A stretch of DNA of 64,000 nucleotides, from contig JACVRA010000511.1 of NCBI GenBank assembly GCA_019828545.1, positions 39,971 to 103,970 on the forward strand. Direction: 5' to 3'. Below are positions 23,213-34,675 of the stretch, in pieces (positions within the stretch are counted from its first letter, which is position 1; each line of letters starts with the position of its first letter). Both the position numbers and the translations under genes were made by a program. Origin of the DNA: Paracamarosporium sp. OC-R06-R3 (taxonomy: Eukaryota; Ascomycota; Dothideomycetes; Pleosporales; Didymosphaeriaceae). The notes beneath the pieces were generated by a model that had not been told where the DNA came from, did no database searches, and worked only from the letters and a program-made list of their open reading frames with translations.

Positions 23213-23692
23213 GAGGTGAAGAGTGCGTTGCTTTTCGAACAGGGAACTTGCATTGAGTCGATCGTGGCTCTATCATAGAAGTTGTCGGAATAGTTCATGT
23301 CCCCGCTATTTTACAAAACACACATCACGGTCATGTTGAATCAAAAGGCAGATGGCAAGTGATGATGCGGGTTATGGAATTCAATGAAAATAACGCCGAG
23401 CTCACCGCTCGGTCAACGTGTACTTTGAGTTTTGGTCGATAATGCCCATAATTTGATACGTGAATTGCTATTTGCGGTTGTAGAACATTAGGTGAAGTAT
23501 TCGAAAGCAAAAGGAAGGAGTCTATCTAGAAGAAATTAATCTGTCTAATGTATGGCGCGAACAGGATCGATTAAGGATTTGGCATCCCTGCATCGCTACG
23601 CGTACTAGGTAGGCTTGGCTACCAAAGTGCGGGCGAGCTGCTGCCTACCCACCCAAACACCAGAATATCCTATCTCATTCAGTCCAGGCATA
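23213..23692. other. Intergenic region
   Basis: About 480 bp separate the acyltransferase stop from the HET gene ATG. The sequence is AT-leaning, with no ORF of note. The frame upstream of 23693 is open for 26 codons but has no ATG. Confidence 0.5.
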
Positions 23693-25885
23693 ATGTCAAC
23701 TGATCGGCTTTGCACCAACTGCCAGGAAATTTTTGCTTTGGGGTGGAAAGTAACGGAGACAAAGAAAAGCGAAATACATCACGCGGATAACGATGCGTTT
23801 ACAGAAGCGGTCAAGCAGGGTTGTTACATATGCATGAACATTTGGGTGTTGCTCAAAAGAGGCACATTCAGTGGATTCCATGGAATTGTCCACCGTTCAG
23901 TCTACTCCTTACGCCGGGAAAACGCAGTATGGGAGCTTATGGTTGACGTCTGTGTGGATAGCCTTTCTTGGGCACGGATATCCTTCTGTGTTCGGCCGTT
24001 CGATTACGAAAATAAATCATCGTCTGATGTGCACTTATGTGCAGAGTCGAAGGCATTTGACACGAGATCATACTCAGGCCAGCTCTCGAAACCTGTTCGT
24101 GCTACACTGGAACGATCTACAAGATCTGAGGGAACCTTGTCTTTGATTAAATCCTGGCTTCGAGAGTGTAGCCTTCATCATTCCGAATGTCAAGTACCCC
24201 AGAACAACAGGGTACTTCCAACTAGGCTCGTTTGGGTTGGAAGAGTTGGAGCAGGCAACGAATTAACGGCCAAACTCTGCCAAGGCGATTCCTTACCTCC
24301 TAAAACAACCTATCTTAGTCTTTCTCATTGCTGGGGCACGGAGAAGTTCCTTACTACAACACGTGCGAGTGTAACTTCTTTTGAAGCTGCTCTCCCCGTA
24401 GAGGAACTGCCTCTGGCCTTTCAAGATGCTATCTCTATCACGATGAGATTGGGGTTTGAATATATCTGGATTGATTCTCTTTGTATCGTTCAAGATGACG
24501 CTACTGACTGGAAACGCGAGTCTTCTGCGATGCATAAGGTATATAGGAACGCAAGCTGTAATCTATCTGCGTCAGGGTTTGCACATGGAAAAGAGGGATT
24601 TTTACGTGATCGGCGACTCTGGGACCCCACTCCTGTCATTACTCGTATGGGAGACAAACATGCGCAAGATCCGCATCAAGAAGACCAAATCACATACAGC
24701 ATGGTACAAGCGCTCCCGATATCCACAACCACACAAGCACCTTTGTTCACTCGTGCCTGGACTTTACAAGAGCAATTACTTGTAAGTCAAATCCTGTTGG
24801 TTCAGAGAGATTTGAGCTAAGAACCAGGCACCTCGTGCCATCCATTTCGACGAGGATCAAGTTTATTGGGAGTGTAAACGTACCATCGCGAACGAAGTGT
24901 GGCCTTGTGGCTGGATCAATACGCTGGGGGCACGGAATTTAGCTGGTGACACTTGGCAATTTAGGTTTGAAGACGTAGTCCCAAACAGCGTCAGTCTTCT
25001 TATTCACATAAAGCGCAAAGCTTCGAGCATACTAACACACCTTAGTCATTATCTTACTATAAATGGTCCGGCATCGTTCGCAATTATTCAGGGCGCCATC
25101 TTACATTTGCTTCAGATCGCCAGCCGGCATTAGCGGGTATTGTAGCTGAATTCGCAATCCGCTTGGAAGATGAATACATTCATGGATTATGGAAAAAGGA
25201 TCTTCACCGTGGTCTTCTCTTTTTCGAACACCAATTTCTACCCTCAGATGCTCACATATCGTCCCCAACATGGAAAGATGCACCAAGTTGGTCGTGGACA
25301 GCTTTGAACAATGTAGTGGGGTATACAGCTACTCTCTGGGCTTGCGAATCCAAACACACCTGCATCATCGAACTGATCGGGTCACCAGGCACCGTGAGAT
25401 TGAAACTTACGGGCATGCTCTTCCGACCTATCAACTACGTTATCCCAGGGACTTTTAATATCAAAACCACCTTAGACTTTCTCGGATTTTCTTTATCTAT
25501 CCAACCAGATCGATGGTTTTTCATTGACTTCCAAAAGTACAAGGCGCAAACAGTGAGCAAAAATGATGCGATGTCCGGGACGAGCATAGCAGCATATGTT
25601 CAAAACATCGTCATCATGCCGATATTGTATGTTATGAGCTATCCTGAAGCTGACAAAGGGACGTCAGTGCAAAAGATGCTGATAAAGTGCCTTGTGCTTC
25701 AGTCGCAACCTGGCACCGAGCGCGGACTGTACAGAAGAGTAGGCATTGCGAGATGGTGGAAGTGTGACCAAAACATCGAACCAGATGTCGTGATACAACG
25801 ATTTCGGGAGCTCCAGAAGCCTTTGGACGATCATTACTTCCAGGGGATGGATGACCAAAGGAATTGTATCATCACTGTCTTGTGA
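23693..25885 (+). CDS. HET-domain (heterokaryon incompatibility) protein
   Basis: Three exons, 23693-24781, 24828-24989 and 25046-25885, give 696 residues. The introns are 46 and 56 nt with GAGCTAAG and ACTAACAC branch-like sites. The N-terminus has a Cys/His pattern (C-T-N-C, H-H, C-Y-I-C) common in this class. The HET domain spans about residues 205-365: L-S-L-S-H-C-W-G, F-E-Y-I-W-I-D-S-L-C-I-V-Q-D-D, M-H-K-V-Y-R-N-A, R-A-W-T-L-Q-E. The C-terminal 300 residues include W-K-D-A-P-S-W-S-W. HET proteins trigger cell death on fusion of incompatible hyphae and are often polymorphic accessory genes. No NACHT or repeat domain is fused. Every frame is intact, so it looks functional. Confidence 0.88.
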
Positions 25886-27027
25886 ATGGTGTATGGTCTT
25901 GATTGTATTGCCAAAGCTGCGCGTTCCCAATTGGTGGTGTTTATAAGCGGATTTTCGCGTGGCTCATGTATTGTCTCAAAGCTTCATGAACACAATTAAG
26001 TCGTGAGGCGGAGGCTTAAATCGGGTGCAATATACCGATACTTGTGACGCAAAAAGCCACCTGCCTCAGAGGAAATGGCCATATGACACTCGACAACATG
26101 TAAATAAGTGAGTCTTTATGTCATGTGTTGGGCGAGCTTCAGCCTCGAAAAATTTAATCGCTGTCGAGGTTGGTTCAGCTCTATGAAAGCCGAGATATCA
26201 AGACTGAGAGGCACGCCATCACATACAAAGCAAAGGGTATCGAACAGGAACAAGACATCTTGACTACGCAGGCATTTAGAAGTAATAAGCGATTAGGGGG
26301 TTATTACCAAACCGCTCTGCGGTCATCTGCAAGGTGACGTTCATGACACATGCACCTGACTGGGTTGGACCCTGGATCGGAGCTGCGAGCAGAACAACAA
26401 TACATCATACCACACTACACGCCCACCGACACCTCAAATTTCGCGATGCATTAAAACCAACCCCAAAGAAACCAAAAATAGAGGTTGACTGACTCACTGC
26501 ATAGATCTTGACGACATGAATCGGATTTACGGTAATCGTGATAGCATCTTCGTATACACTTTCAGGCAACCCCTTCGTGTAACCACACCTCATCAAGTCA
26601 GCCACAACATAGAGTTGCGCACATAATATCCTTGCTCGGTCAATACAGCTGATATGCAGTATCAAGGTATCAAGTTAGGCCCCCACAAGGGAATCCCAAA
26701 CTGGTTGCATCCGCGCGGTTTCGCAAGCAGGACCAACAGTAAGACGTTGGCGCTATATGAGTATGGCCTTGTAGTCATCATAACGGGCCGTTTCGTGTAT
26801 TTTGATATGATTGCGCAGACTAAAGAAGCCAATACGAGCCTCGTGCTTAGCTGAACTTAAATACACTGCAGGGTCCCAACCGCATCCCACCGCACCTTCC
26901 AGCCCTCTCAGCCTGCTCACATGCCCCATCTCACATGGCCTTGTGTAACATCTCACATGTTTTACCATTCCAATGGCATCATCTACCAACACCTTAACTC
27001 TCTTTCTCCTTTTTCAGCCTTGAAAAC
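25886..27027. other. Intergenic region
   Basis: About 1.1 kb between the HET gene and the hydrolase-like gene. ORFs on both strands are short and not protein-like. CT-rich sequence near 26990-27020 (ctctttctcctttttcag) just before the next ATG looks like a core promoter pyrimidine tract or possibly a 5'-UTR intron acceptor. Confidence 0.45.
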
Positions 27028-28299
27028 ATGGCAGTGAATATCATCCCGCCGCAACCCCCAGGTCCCCACGCCCATTCACCCGCACCGATCCCCTATACCG
27101 GCTCGCCTCTCCTTCTTTGTCTTTCCGACTTCCGCCTTTTTTTCAGCCTCGCGTGGTCGATCCCAGGGGTCCTCACCCCAATAACACAATGGCAAGCTGG
27201 CCCACTTGACGAATTATACCCGTCGCGGCCAAATCTGTTTGCTCTCGCACTTCACCTATTCCTCCTCGTATTCCAATCGCTCTTTCTACTAAGTCTACCA
27301 TTCTTAATCGTACTACCACTATGGATTGTAATACTATACCTTGTTTCAGTATACGCAGTGGTATGGGTAGTAGCATTACTATTAAACGGAAAGCAAGACG
27401 TGCTATATAGCACCGTAGACCTCGGCGCAGAAGCAAGCACGCACTCAGACGAATGCTGGATCTACCTCAACGGGGTCTCGATCGGAAAGCACTGGCTGCA
27501 ATCCAATCTCGACCGTCTAGCCTACACGTTCCGCCGGGACATAATCGGCGTGCACAACCGCACCTATGGCATCCTCTTCGACCTTCTACAGTGCATCGTA
27601 GAGCGCGACTTCTGTTACGCAACCGCAGATATCCGTCGCTCGTATGTAACTATCAAAGAACGCCTTCTTGATCCTAGGTATAAGAAGGTGGTCCTCATCC
27701 TCCACAGCCAAGGGGGCATCGAAGGCGGTCTCATACTAGACTGGCTCCTCACTGAACGTACGTTTCCCCACCTCCAACTCCAACTCTAACACAACATACC
27801 ATCCTATCTCATCTCCCATCCCCCACTCTATCCAGCATTCTAACAACCCCCAGTCCCCCATGACACCCTCACCCCCCTAGAAATCTACACCTTCGGCTCC
27901 GCAGCAAACCACTTCAACAACCCCCCGCGTCACGCTACTCCCCCTTCCGAACCAACCCCCAACCCAACCGCCCTCCGCCACATAGAGCACTACGCCTCAT
28001 CCCTCGAATTCGTCGCCCGCTGGGGCGTCCTGCACTTCGCGTCGCTGCCCAACCGGTACGCAGGCCGCGTGTTCATCCGCCGCGGGACGGGCCATCTGCT
28101 CAACCAGCACTATCTGAATGCGATGTTTCCGCTGGGTGCGGGGATGAGGGTTAGGGAGGGTAACGAGTTTATGGATGCGGAAGTTAGGGTGGGGAATGCG
28201 GGACTTGTGGAGGGGGTGGGGGAGGAGGATGGGGAGGGGAGGGTGAGGGATTACTCGAGGCTTTGGGCGTATAGGAATGGGGGGTCGCCGGAGGAATGA
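27028..28299 (+). CDS. Membrane-anchored alpha/beta-hydrolase-like protein
   Basis: Exons 27028-27757 and 27854-28299 give 391 residues. The 96-nt intron starts GTACGT and ends CCCCAG. Splicing restores L-P-H-D-T-L-T-P-L-E-I-Y-T-F-G-S-A-A-N-H. A hydrophobic region at about residues 68-118 should form one or two membrane helices. H-S-Q-G-G at 226-230 follows the strand V-V-L-I-L, matching the nucleophile elbow G/H-x-S-x-G, so Ser227... is offset by one from the usual pattern and the catalytic residue is not certain. The C-terminal H-L-L-N-Q-H-Y could supply a His. The family is widespread but uncharacterised in Pezizomycotina; lipase-like activity is only an inference. The last 50 residues are Gly/Glu-rich. 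Confidence 0.75.
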
Positions 28300-28687
28300 G
28301 GGTGGGAGGGATGGAGTGCTGCTTCGCTGTGTATATTCGTGCTGTGTGTAGATTGCCTGCTGGGTGGGCTAGTTTGAGGTTCATGGCTCAACGGGGAGTT
28401 GGGATGGAGCCTAAGTTTCGATGTCCATTCGTTCCCTAAGGCTTCGATAAGCTGAAGATTCACACATTATTTCCAGATCATAACCGATTTTGTCCAAAAT
28501 TCATAGCTTGTGTCTATTTGGTATCACTCCCTTTCGTCTTGATAATGTCGAAGCCGCCCGCTCCTTGACACGAATCTCAGCTAGCGTTTCCCCGTCCATT
28601 TTAGCAAAAATCCCTCAACGCCAGTGTCCGAATTTTGTACCTCTTAACGCCGTGACGATGCATTCTCGTTTGTATGCTCTTTTGTGC
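28300..28687. other. Convergent 3' region of the hydrolase and NSA2 genes
   Basis: About 390 bp between two converging stop codons. No ORF of note; expected to hold both 3' UTRs. Confidence 0.5.
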
Positions 28688-29525
28688 TTAGACAAGCAAC
28701 ACAGCGTTGAGGCAGCCGTCGTTCTCCGGATTGTTTGTGATTTGTGCGTACTTTCCCCACACGACCTTTCCTCCCGCCGTGACGAGACCGAGTTCACTGA
28801 CATTGACCTCGATAACGGTACCTTTGGACAGAACTCCAAGCTGAGTATAGAGGGGGTTTTGCGGGTTCTTCTTTACTGATATAATCGGTAGCTGAACCGT
28901 GACGCCTAGCTGCGGATGGGTGACGTTGGCCTTCTTGTATCGAAGACCCATGGGGCGGATGAAGCGCTCGTACTAGCCGCTGTTAGTCTTCTGATAATCT
29001 CATAATTGTTCGTATTTATCATACCTTCACAGGTCTCCGCGTGAATCCGGGTCCGACAAAGGTCGGCTTGGTGATCATACGCTTCCAGCTCTTCTTATGT
29101 GTCTTCTTGCCCGTCTTCACTACACTGAACATCTCCTCCTCCGAAATACCCTTGACCTTCGGAATAGGCACAGAGAAACGTGCCGCCTTCTCATTCCTCT
29201 TCTGCTTAATCGCGCTCGACAACGCCTTCGCATTCTTCTCGTTGCTCCTGTCAAGCAAATACTGCGGAAGGGCCTCGGTGGCGGGCTCGGCGGGCTCGGA
29301 CGTCTTGACGTTGCGCTCCTCGTGGGCACGGATCTGCTTCTTCATCTGGATCTTCTCCTTCCGCCTCTTCTCAGCGTACATCTTCGCCCTCAGACCACGC
29401 AGGTTCTGCGCCTTCTGCGACGCCTCGTGGCCCTCACGGGCAATGCGCTTGCGCTTGCGCTCCTCGTAGTCGAAGCGCTTGCCATGCTGCTTCGTAAAGC
29501 GCTCCATATACTCGTTCTGAGGCAT
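28688..29525 (-). CDS. NSA2: Ribosome biogenesis protein Nsa2 (eS8 family)
   Basis: Exons 29525-29025 and 28972-28688 give 261 residues, exactly the yeast length. The 52-nt intron (GTATGA to GCTAG) joins R-R-P-V-K to Y-E-R-F-I-R-P-M-G. The N-terminal 90 residues are very basic ([12 protein letters not shown], then K-R-K-R-I-A-R-E). The C-terminal half is the S8e-like domain with G-V-T-V-Q-L-P-I and a K-G-T-V-I-E-V-N-V strand. Nsa2 is a nucleolar factor required for 27S rRNA processing in 60S assembly. The long ORF that extends upstream of 29525 is an open shadow; the ATG beginning M-P-Q-N-E-Y is the family start. Divergent from bL21m. Confidence 0.95.
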
Positions 29526-29742
29526 GCTGGCGGCGGGTGAGCAGCTGCTCTGGTGTTTTCCGGGGCAGGTAGGGGAGGGATGCGTATACAAGCGGTGCGG
29601 ACAGAGGCGATAAATTTCCAGTCCCTCACGCCAAGATTTCGGCGGCGCTAGCCTAGCGCCGGCTAATCCCTGCAGCATCTCCAAACTTCGCGATTTCTCG
29701 ACCAAGCAACCATCGAGCCATTGCACCCCATCACCACCCACA
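29526..29742. promoter_or_regulatory. Compact bidirectional promoter of NSA2 and bL21m
   Basis: The start codons are 217 bp apart, one for cytosolic ribosome assembly and one for the mitochondrial ribosome. The segment is short enough for shared control. I see no TATA box. Confidence 0.6.
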
Positions 29743-30459
29743 ATGGCGCTCTTCGCCCGCACGCTCCGCCGCTCGCTGCTCTCCGCACAGCCCACGACAT
29801 CCACCCTGCCACTCCGCGCCGGCATAACAACCGTATCGCACACCCTCGAGACAGCCAACGTGCCCGACCCGCTCCTCCACTCCGGAAAACACACCTCCGC
29901 AGACCTGCAATCCAAACTCTCGAGCACACCCGCACCAACATCCGCGCCCCCCTCCTCTCCCGCGCCCCCAAACGCCCGCAAAGATGTCGTCTCCACCCAG
30001 ATAACCCCCTCGATACGGAAACTCCTCCCCCTCCTGCACTCCCAACCCACACACTACATAACGGCCCACATCCACGGGCGACCCTACCTCCTCACGCCAG
30101 GCGACACGCTCCGCCTGCCCTTCCTCATGCCCTCTGTCGCAGCCGGCGACGTCCTGCGGCTCACCCGCGCCACGCACATCGGGTCGCGCGACTACACGCT
30201 GAAGGCGCCCGAGGCGACCAAGGGGACGGCGGACCACGGGAAGATCGTGCATTATCTGGACGAGCGGCTGTTTGAGTGCCGCGCGACGGTGGTCGGCGTC
30301 GAGAGCGAGCCGATGCGGGTCATGGAGAAGACGAAGAGGAGGCGTAGGCATACGAGGCATGTGTTTAGCAAGCACAAGTATACGGTGCTGAGGGTTGGAG
30401 AGGTGCGGGTTAAGAGTTTGGAGGAGTATGAGGGGGTTGTTGGGCGGGGTGCGCAGTGA
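29743..30459 (+). CDS. MRPL49: Mitochondrial large-subunit ribosomal protein bL21m
   Basis: The gene is intronless and encodes 238 residues. The N-terminus is a basic presequence ([13 protein letters not shown]). The bL21-type core lies at about residues 105-230: [22 protein letters not shown], then G-D-V-L-R-L, and the basic end K-R-R-R-R-H-T-R-H with T-V-L-R-V. It is the homologue of bacterial L21, binding 23S-type rRNA in the mitoribosome. The linker at residues 60-90 is Pro/Ala/Ser-rich. The ATG at 29743 follows CACCCACA and starts the presequence. Confidence 0.9.
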   Translation: MALFARTLRRSLLSAQPTTSTLPLRAGITTVSHTLETANVPDPLLHSGKHTSADLQSKLSSTPAPTSAPPSSPAPPNARKDVVSTQITPSIRKLLPLLHSQPTHYITAHIHGRPYLLTPGDTLRLPFLMPSVAAGDVLRLTRATHIGSRDYTLKAPEATKGTADHGKIVHYLDERLFECRATVVGVESEPMRVMEKTKRRRRHTRHVFSKHKYTVLRVGEVRVKSLEEYEGVVGRGAQ

Positions 30460-30925
30460 ACAGTGAGGTTTGAGTGATGGGAGGGAGAAAGGAAGTGCAG
30501 GAGAGAAAGAGGCGGAAGTGAAAGGCTGTGTATACTTTTGATGTACAATAGGAGGATTAGGGACGTGGAAGCATTGCATGGTAGATGTGTATCGATACAT
30601 GGGATGGGCGTGGAGTGCTTTGTATTATAATCTACCGAATCCTACCCGCGGCCATGGTCGCGGTATTCTATATTCCTGCCTGCTCCACGGGTACATTGGA
30701 ATGGTCGGTGGTACTCCGTTCGCTGTGTTTGACTTGTGCTCGTGTGTTGAGGGCTGCATCTGCTGCTGGGCTAGGTCGCACGACTGCTAGCTCGTGATAC
30801 TCCTGAACCGCCTAGCCCCGTGTCGACATCTTGAACACATCATGTTACCCAAGCATGGCCAATGCAAGACCCGGTAATCCCGCATGGTGCCCCGCTTGGG
30901 GCTAACAAGGTCCACACACGTGCTC
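30460..30925. other. Convergent 3' region of bL21m and CSN4
   Basis: About 470 bp between converging stop codons. Short ORFs only; no gene or RNA seen. Confidence 0.5.
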
Positions 30926-32230
30926 TCAATGCACCATCTGTGCGGCGTAGAAGTCCTAGACAGCAGTTAGCGCAGTCATGGAATAAGACAGCGGCCCAAC
31001 ACTCACGGGATACTGCGTCTGAATCATCGTCGTCACCTTCTCCACCTCCTCTGCCAAACCCTGAACATTCGCATCCCACTTCCTGAGCTCCCTGCCAACC
31101 ACGCGTTCCGACTGGCCAGTCTTCCGCTCGCCGCTGCCCTCGCCCTCGAAGAAGATAAAACGGTCGATTTGATCGATATACCCGCTCAGTCTGCCCTGCT
31201 CAAACATCTTCGCCGCATAGTCCTCCGCCTTCTCCGCATCGATACCCAAAAGTTCACCAAGCTGGTCGAAACCAATGTTGTTGTATAGCTTCGACGCACC
31301 TACCAGGTTGTGCTGTAGAACCGCCTGGTCGAGCACGGTAGACCCATCGGCTGTGAGAGCAAGCTGGTGTGGTTGCAGTTTTTCGGCAAAAGCCTTGGTC
31401 TCCTGAGGAGGAATCAGGCGATCGAAGAACATCTTTTCCAGTACCGAGAAGTTCTCGACGGTGCTTGCCCGGTCGTCTTTGTAAAGCGTGGCCAGCATCT
31501 TTGAGCGCGGTGGACCCGCAGGCGACAACACGGCGCACACGATAGCAGAAGAAAGTGCGTGCTGCCGCTCTTCCTCTTCGATGATCGACTCCAGAGATAG
31601 CGCGTAGTAGGCTTTCGCCGCGTCGAGGAAGTTCCGCTGCGAGTCGTGGATGCGGGCTTGACTGAGCTGGAAGTGTATCCGCGTCTGCTTGTCTTGCACG
31701 TCGTAGATGACGTTCTTGACCTTGTTCAAATGCATGAGTGCGCTCGTCGGGTCGTCCTCTTCCAGGTAGCACCGCACGATCCGGATCCACACCTTTGCCT
31801 TATCGTCGTTGGACAACGACCGCTGCGTCGACTCCAGATTGATAGACCCCAGCACTCGTGCAGACTTGCGGTAGTCATCCGTCTCTTCGCAAGCGTCTGC
31901 TACCGCCTCCTTGACCAGCGTATCCTGCTCCTCGTACTGGCCCACGCCTTTTGTCTGCAGGAGCGCAATGACATTCTCGCCGACCTCGATCTTGATCTCT
32001 GGATCTTTGATATTGCGGAACTGCTCGACGAAGTTACTGACGATTGGGCGGAGAACGACGACACTGAGGGTATCATCCAGTACGGTACGGGCATAGGCGT
32101 TCAGGTCTGCGGCGAGGTTTTGTGATGAGGTGGTGATCTGTTGGAGGAGGCTCGAGTATCGAGATGGTTTGTCGCTGACGGAAGCTGTTTGAATCTTTTG
32201 CAGGGCGGAATTGACCTCGGGAGAAGCCAT
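30926..32230 (-). CDS. CSN4: COP9 signalosome subunit 4
   Basis: Exons 32230-31007 and 30955-30926 give 417 residues. The 51-nt intron (GTGAGT, branch GCTAAC, CTAG) leads to a last exon of only 30 nt that codes D-F-Y-A-A-Q-M-V-H, the conserved CSN4 tail; without it the frame ends in intron sequence. The N-terminal half is TPR-like helices. The PCI domain covers about residues 215-385, with H-N-L-V-G-A-S-K-L-Y-N-N-I and L-G-I-D-A-E-K-A-E-D-Y-A-A-K-M. In fungi the signalosome removes Nedd8 from cullins and controls development and secondary metabolism; CSN4 helps dock the catalytic CSN5/CSN6 pair. Confidence 0.94.
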
Positions 32231-32910
32231 CGTGGGTGCGGTTGGGTTGGGTAGCTGTGTCGTAGAGTGTTTTGGTGTGGTGGAGGTGGTGGAGGTGGGG
32301 GAGCTTCAGGCAGCAGAGGGCAAGTGCGACCGACGCGAGCGAAGTCGGGGTAGCTGTAATGAGGATGAGGATGGTAACTGAGTCTTCGCTAGCTCAGCAG
32401 GACAAGCAGGTTGTTGAATAGAGAAGTATTAAGAGAAAGCTACTGAGTGGTAACATGCCATAAGCTGTCCAGTGTTGCTCCAGAGAGAGCCACCTCGGCC
32501 TCTAGTGCGAGGCTCTTATCGATATGATCTTGCCCGCAAAGAGCCAGAGCCTCACCTTATGAACACAGTTGATCTTTACATTTCAACAAGAACTTTTTCA
32601 AGAACTCATTGACAGAACGGAACTTCTCTAGTAGCAGATTCACTTGGAACACCCAAACTGCAGCACGGAAACAAGACCGACGTTGCACTTTAGAGAACAA
32701 CTACCAGGCAGAGCCTCAACGTGTGCCAAGGCGTTTATGGTTAGGATTACCGCTAGTCTGGCCCGCAGCCAAACCGCAGCTCTTTGAACGACGCGCCCAT
32801 AAAGCCGGCCTCTCACACAACCCTCCAAACCAACTCTCGCTCCCCGGCCCACCGCACACTCGCACCCAACCTGTACTGCCCGCGCGTGCAAGCGCAGAGA
32901 AGACCGCAAG
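32231..32910. promoter_or_regulatory. Shared upstream region of CSN4 and TFIIF beta
   Basis: A 680-bp divergent intergenic space. It contains a GTGGTGGAGGTGGTGGAGGTGG run at about 32278-32300 next to CSN4 and CA/CT-rich sequence next to the TFIIF gene. I see no gene in it. Confidence 0.5.
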
Positions 32911-33990
32911 ATGATGAAAACGGAGGCTGGCACGCCGCCTTTCGGTGGCAGTGGTTACATGGACGATGAATTCTACGAGGACACGGGCGAGCTGCAACTG
33001 CCGCGCGAAGACAATCAGAAGCACGTCATGCTCACGCGCATCCCGGACTGGCTGTACGAGCACATCTCCAACTGGGACGAGCTATCCCAAGGCAACGACA
33101 ACGACCAGATCGTGCTCGGTGAAGTGCTGTCCCTGGCGCCCGGAAATACATACGACACGAACAAAGACCAGCCAAAGAACGGCAAGAAGCAACCCGTCCA
33201 GCCTGCGGGCCCGCCAAAGCCGCCCTCGATGCGCGTCTTCTTCAACAACGCCTGGCGCGAGAAGTCCTCCCTCCCCACGGCCTTCGAAGTAGAAGGCCAA
33301 AGCGTAAACGACACCGCCCTCCACAACACGTACATCTTCACGGAGAAAGACCTCCCAGGATACAAGCCCAACGGTGTAGGGCAGAACAAGCCAGGGAGCT
33401 TCGCGGGCGGCGTGCAAGACCCCAAATCGCGCATCTCCAAGCCGCGCTCCAAGTATCGCAAAGCGATCCCCAAGCAAACCGCCCTCATCGGCGCCGTAAA
33501 CACGCAGTACCTCGCAAAGCCACTCAACACCGCCGAATTCATCGCCTTCAACACGAAGCGCACGAAAGCCGCGATCCAAGGCCGCAACTCGCACACCGAG
33601 ATCCTCGACCAAGCCGTCGACGAAGTAACCGTAATGAACAACCTCCAAGACCAATTCACGTCCTTCATCCGGCCGACCACGAAGCCCAAATCCCAGCAGA
33701 ACAAGTATGCTCGCCTGCCGCGCAACGAGCTCCTGGATATCCTGCACACGCTGTTCGACGAGTACAAGTACTGGGGCATGAAGGCGCTCAAGGCCAAGAC
33801 GCGCCAGCCAGAGGCGTACCTCAAGGAGGTCCTGCCTGTTATTGCGGAGCTGGTCAAGAGCGGCCATTACGCGAGTAATTGGAAGAGGCAGGAGATGTTT
33901 AATCGTCCGTCGTTGCATGAGAGTAAGGGCGATGATACGGTTAAGCTTGAGGAGGAAGATGACGAGGAGGAGATGGAGGATGTGGTGTAG
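32911..33990 (+). CDS. TFG2: Transcription factor IIF beta subunit (RAP30/Tfg2)
   Basis: The gene is intronless and encodes 359 residues. The N-terminal dimerisation barrel is seen from about residue 35, with V-M-L-T-R-I-P-D-W-L-Y-E and the paired strands around I-V-L-G-E-V. A central segment has Y-L-A-K-P-L-N-T-A-E-F. The C-terminal winged helix at about 270-335 reads R-L-P-R-N-E-L-L-D-I-L-H-T-L-F-D-E-Y, W-G-M-K-A-L-K and Q-P-E-A-Y-L-K-E-V-L. An acidic tail ends the protein. TFIIF binds RNA polymerase II and helps preinitiation-complex formation and start-site choice. Two adjacent ATGs start the frame; the first is used here. Confidence 0.94.
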   Translation: MMKTEAGTPPFGGSGYMDDEFYEDTGELQLPREDNQKHVMLTRIPDWLYEHISNWDELSQGNDNDQIVLGEVLSLAPGNTYDTNKDQPKNGKKQPVQPAGPPKPPSMRVFFNNAWREKSSLPTAFEVEGQSVNDTALHNTYIFTEKDLPGYKPNGVGQNKPGSFAGGVQDPKSRISKPRSKYRKAIPKQTALIGAVNTQYLAKPLNTAEFIAFNTKRTKAAIQGRNSHTEILDQAVDEVTVMNNLQDQFTSFIRPTTKPKSQQNKYARLPRNELLDILHTLFDEYKYWGMKALKAKTRQPEAYLKEVLPVIAELVKSGHYASNWKRQEMFNRPSLHESKGDDTVKLEEEDDEEEMEDVV

Positions 33991-34675
33991 GCGCTTGCGA
34001 GGTCCTTGGAGTGTGGACTTGTTTTTTTTTGTTTCAAGCATTGGCATGGCGTGGCGTTTGGGAGTCATTTTGGCCTAAGTCTGGCTTCGGGTTTGGCTGG
34101 GTTTTGACGCGTTCTCGCGGCGGGACTGGCTTGGATTTGACTATGAGACTGCTGCGTTCTCACAGCTTCACTGTCCTCGCACTTCCCCTCGTCCCTCCCT
34201 CCCTCCATCCCCAGTATGTTTTCATCTCAGCATTCACCCGGCGTTCAGGCAAGGTTTGACCAACTGTAGAATAAGGCGGTGGCGGCCGTGTTCGGTCGAC
34301 ATGGCACAGGGATACCCAATATACATAATTGCTATGCTGAGCTGTCACGTATTTGTCTTGGTTGTGCGTGGACGTCTGGTACTGAAGTGGTGTGCCTGAT
34401 GGTTATGCGTGGATGAATGATGGGAGTGGTCATGGACGAATGATGGACGTAGCGATTATTGGATGGAACGCTGCTCGACTTAGATAATAGTAAGATATAC
34501 GTTCAAGAAGCGGAACATAGCTGGATAAATTGGCAGGGAAAGCGTCGACACTACCCTGCGACCCTTTCCACACTATACATACGTACATGTACACCACCAA
34601 CGCCCTTTAACCCTCTTCCCAAAATGCCCCTTGCTTAACAGTACACCTCCAACCCACAACATTGAATACTCTACA
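33991..34675. other. Convergent 3' region of TFIIF beta and RAD17
   Basis: About 685 bp between converging stop codons; several short ORFs, none credible. A CTCCCT repeat (cctcgtccctccctccctcc) lies near 34188-34207. Confidence 0.5.

Noticed and set aside
23615..23692. 26-codon upstream extension of the HET protein
   Set aside because: It would start at TTG; the first ATG in frame is 23693 and gives a normal HET protein start.
29526..30050. N-terminal extension of the NSA2 ORF
   Set aside because: The open frame continues upstream but crosses the bL21m gene and has no family similarity; the conserved start is M-P-Q-N-E-Y at 29525.
29731..30600. 289-codon minus-strand ORF opposite bL21m
   Set aside because: Antisense shadow of a recognisable ribosomal protein gene.
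32385..32430. tRNA A-box-like sequence (tagctcagcagg)
   Set aside because: No B box or acceptor-stem pairing follows at the right distance.
33082..34068. Long minus-strand ORF opposite TFIIF beta
   Set aside because: Antisense shadow; the plus-strand protein has both TFIIF beta domains intact.
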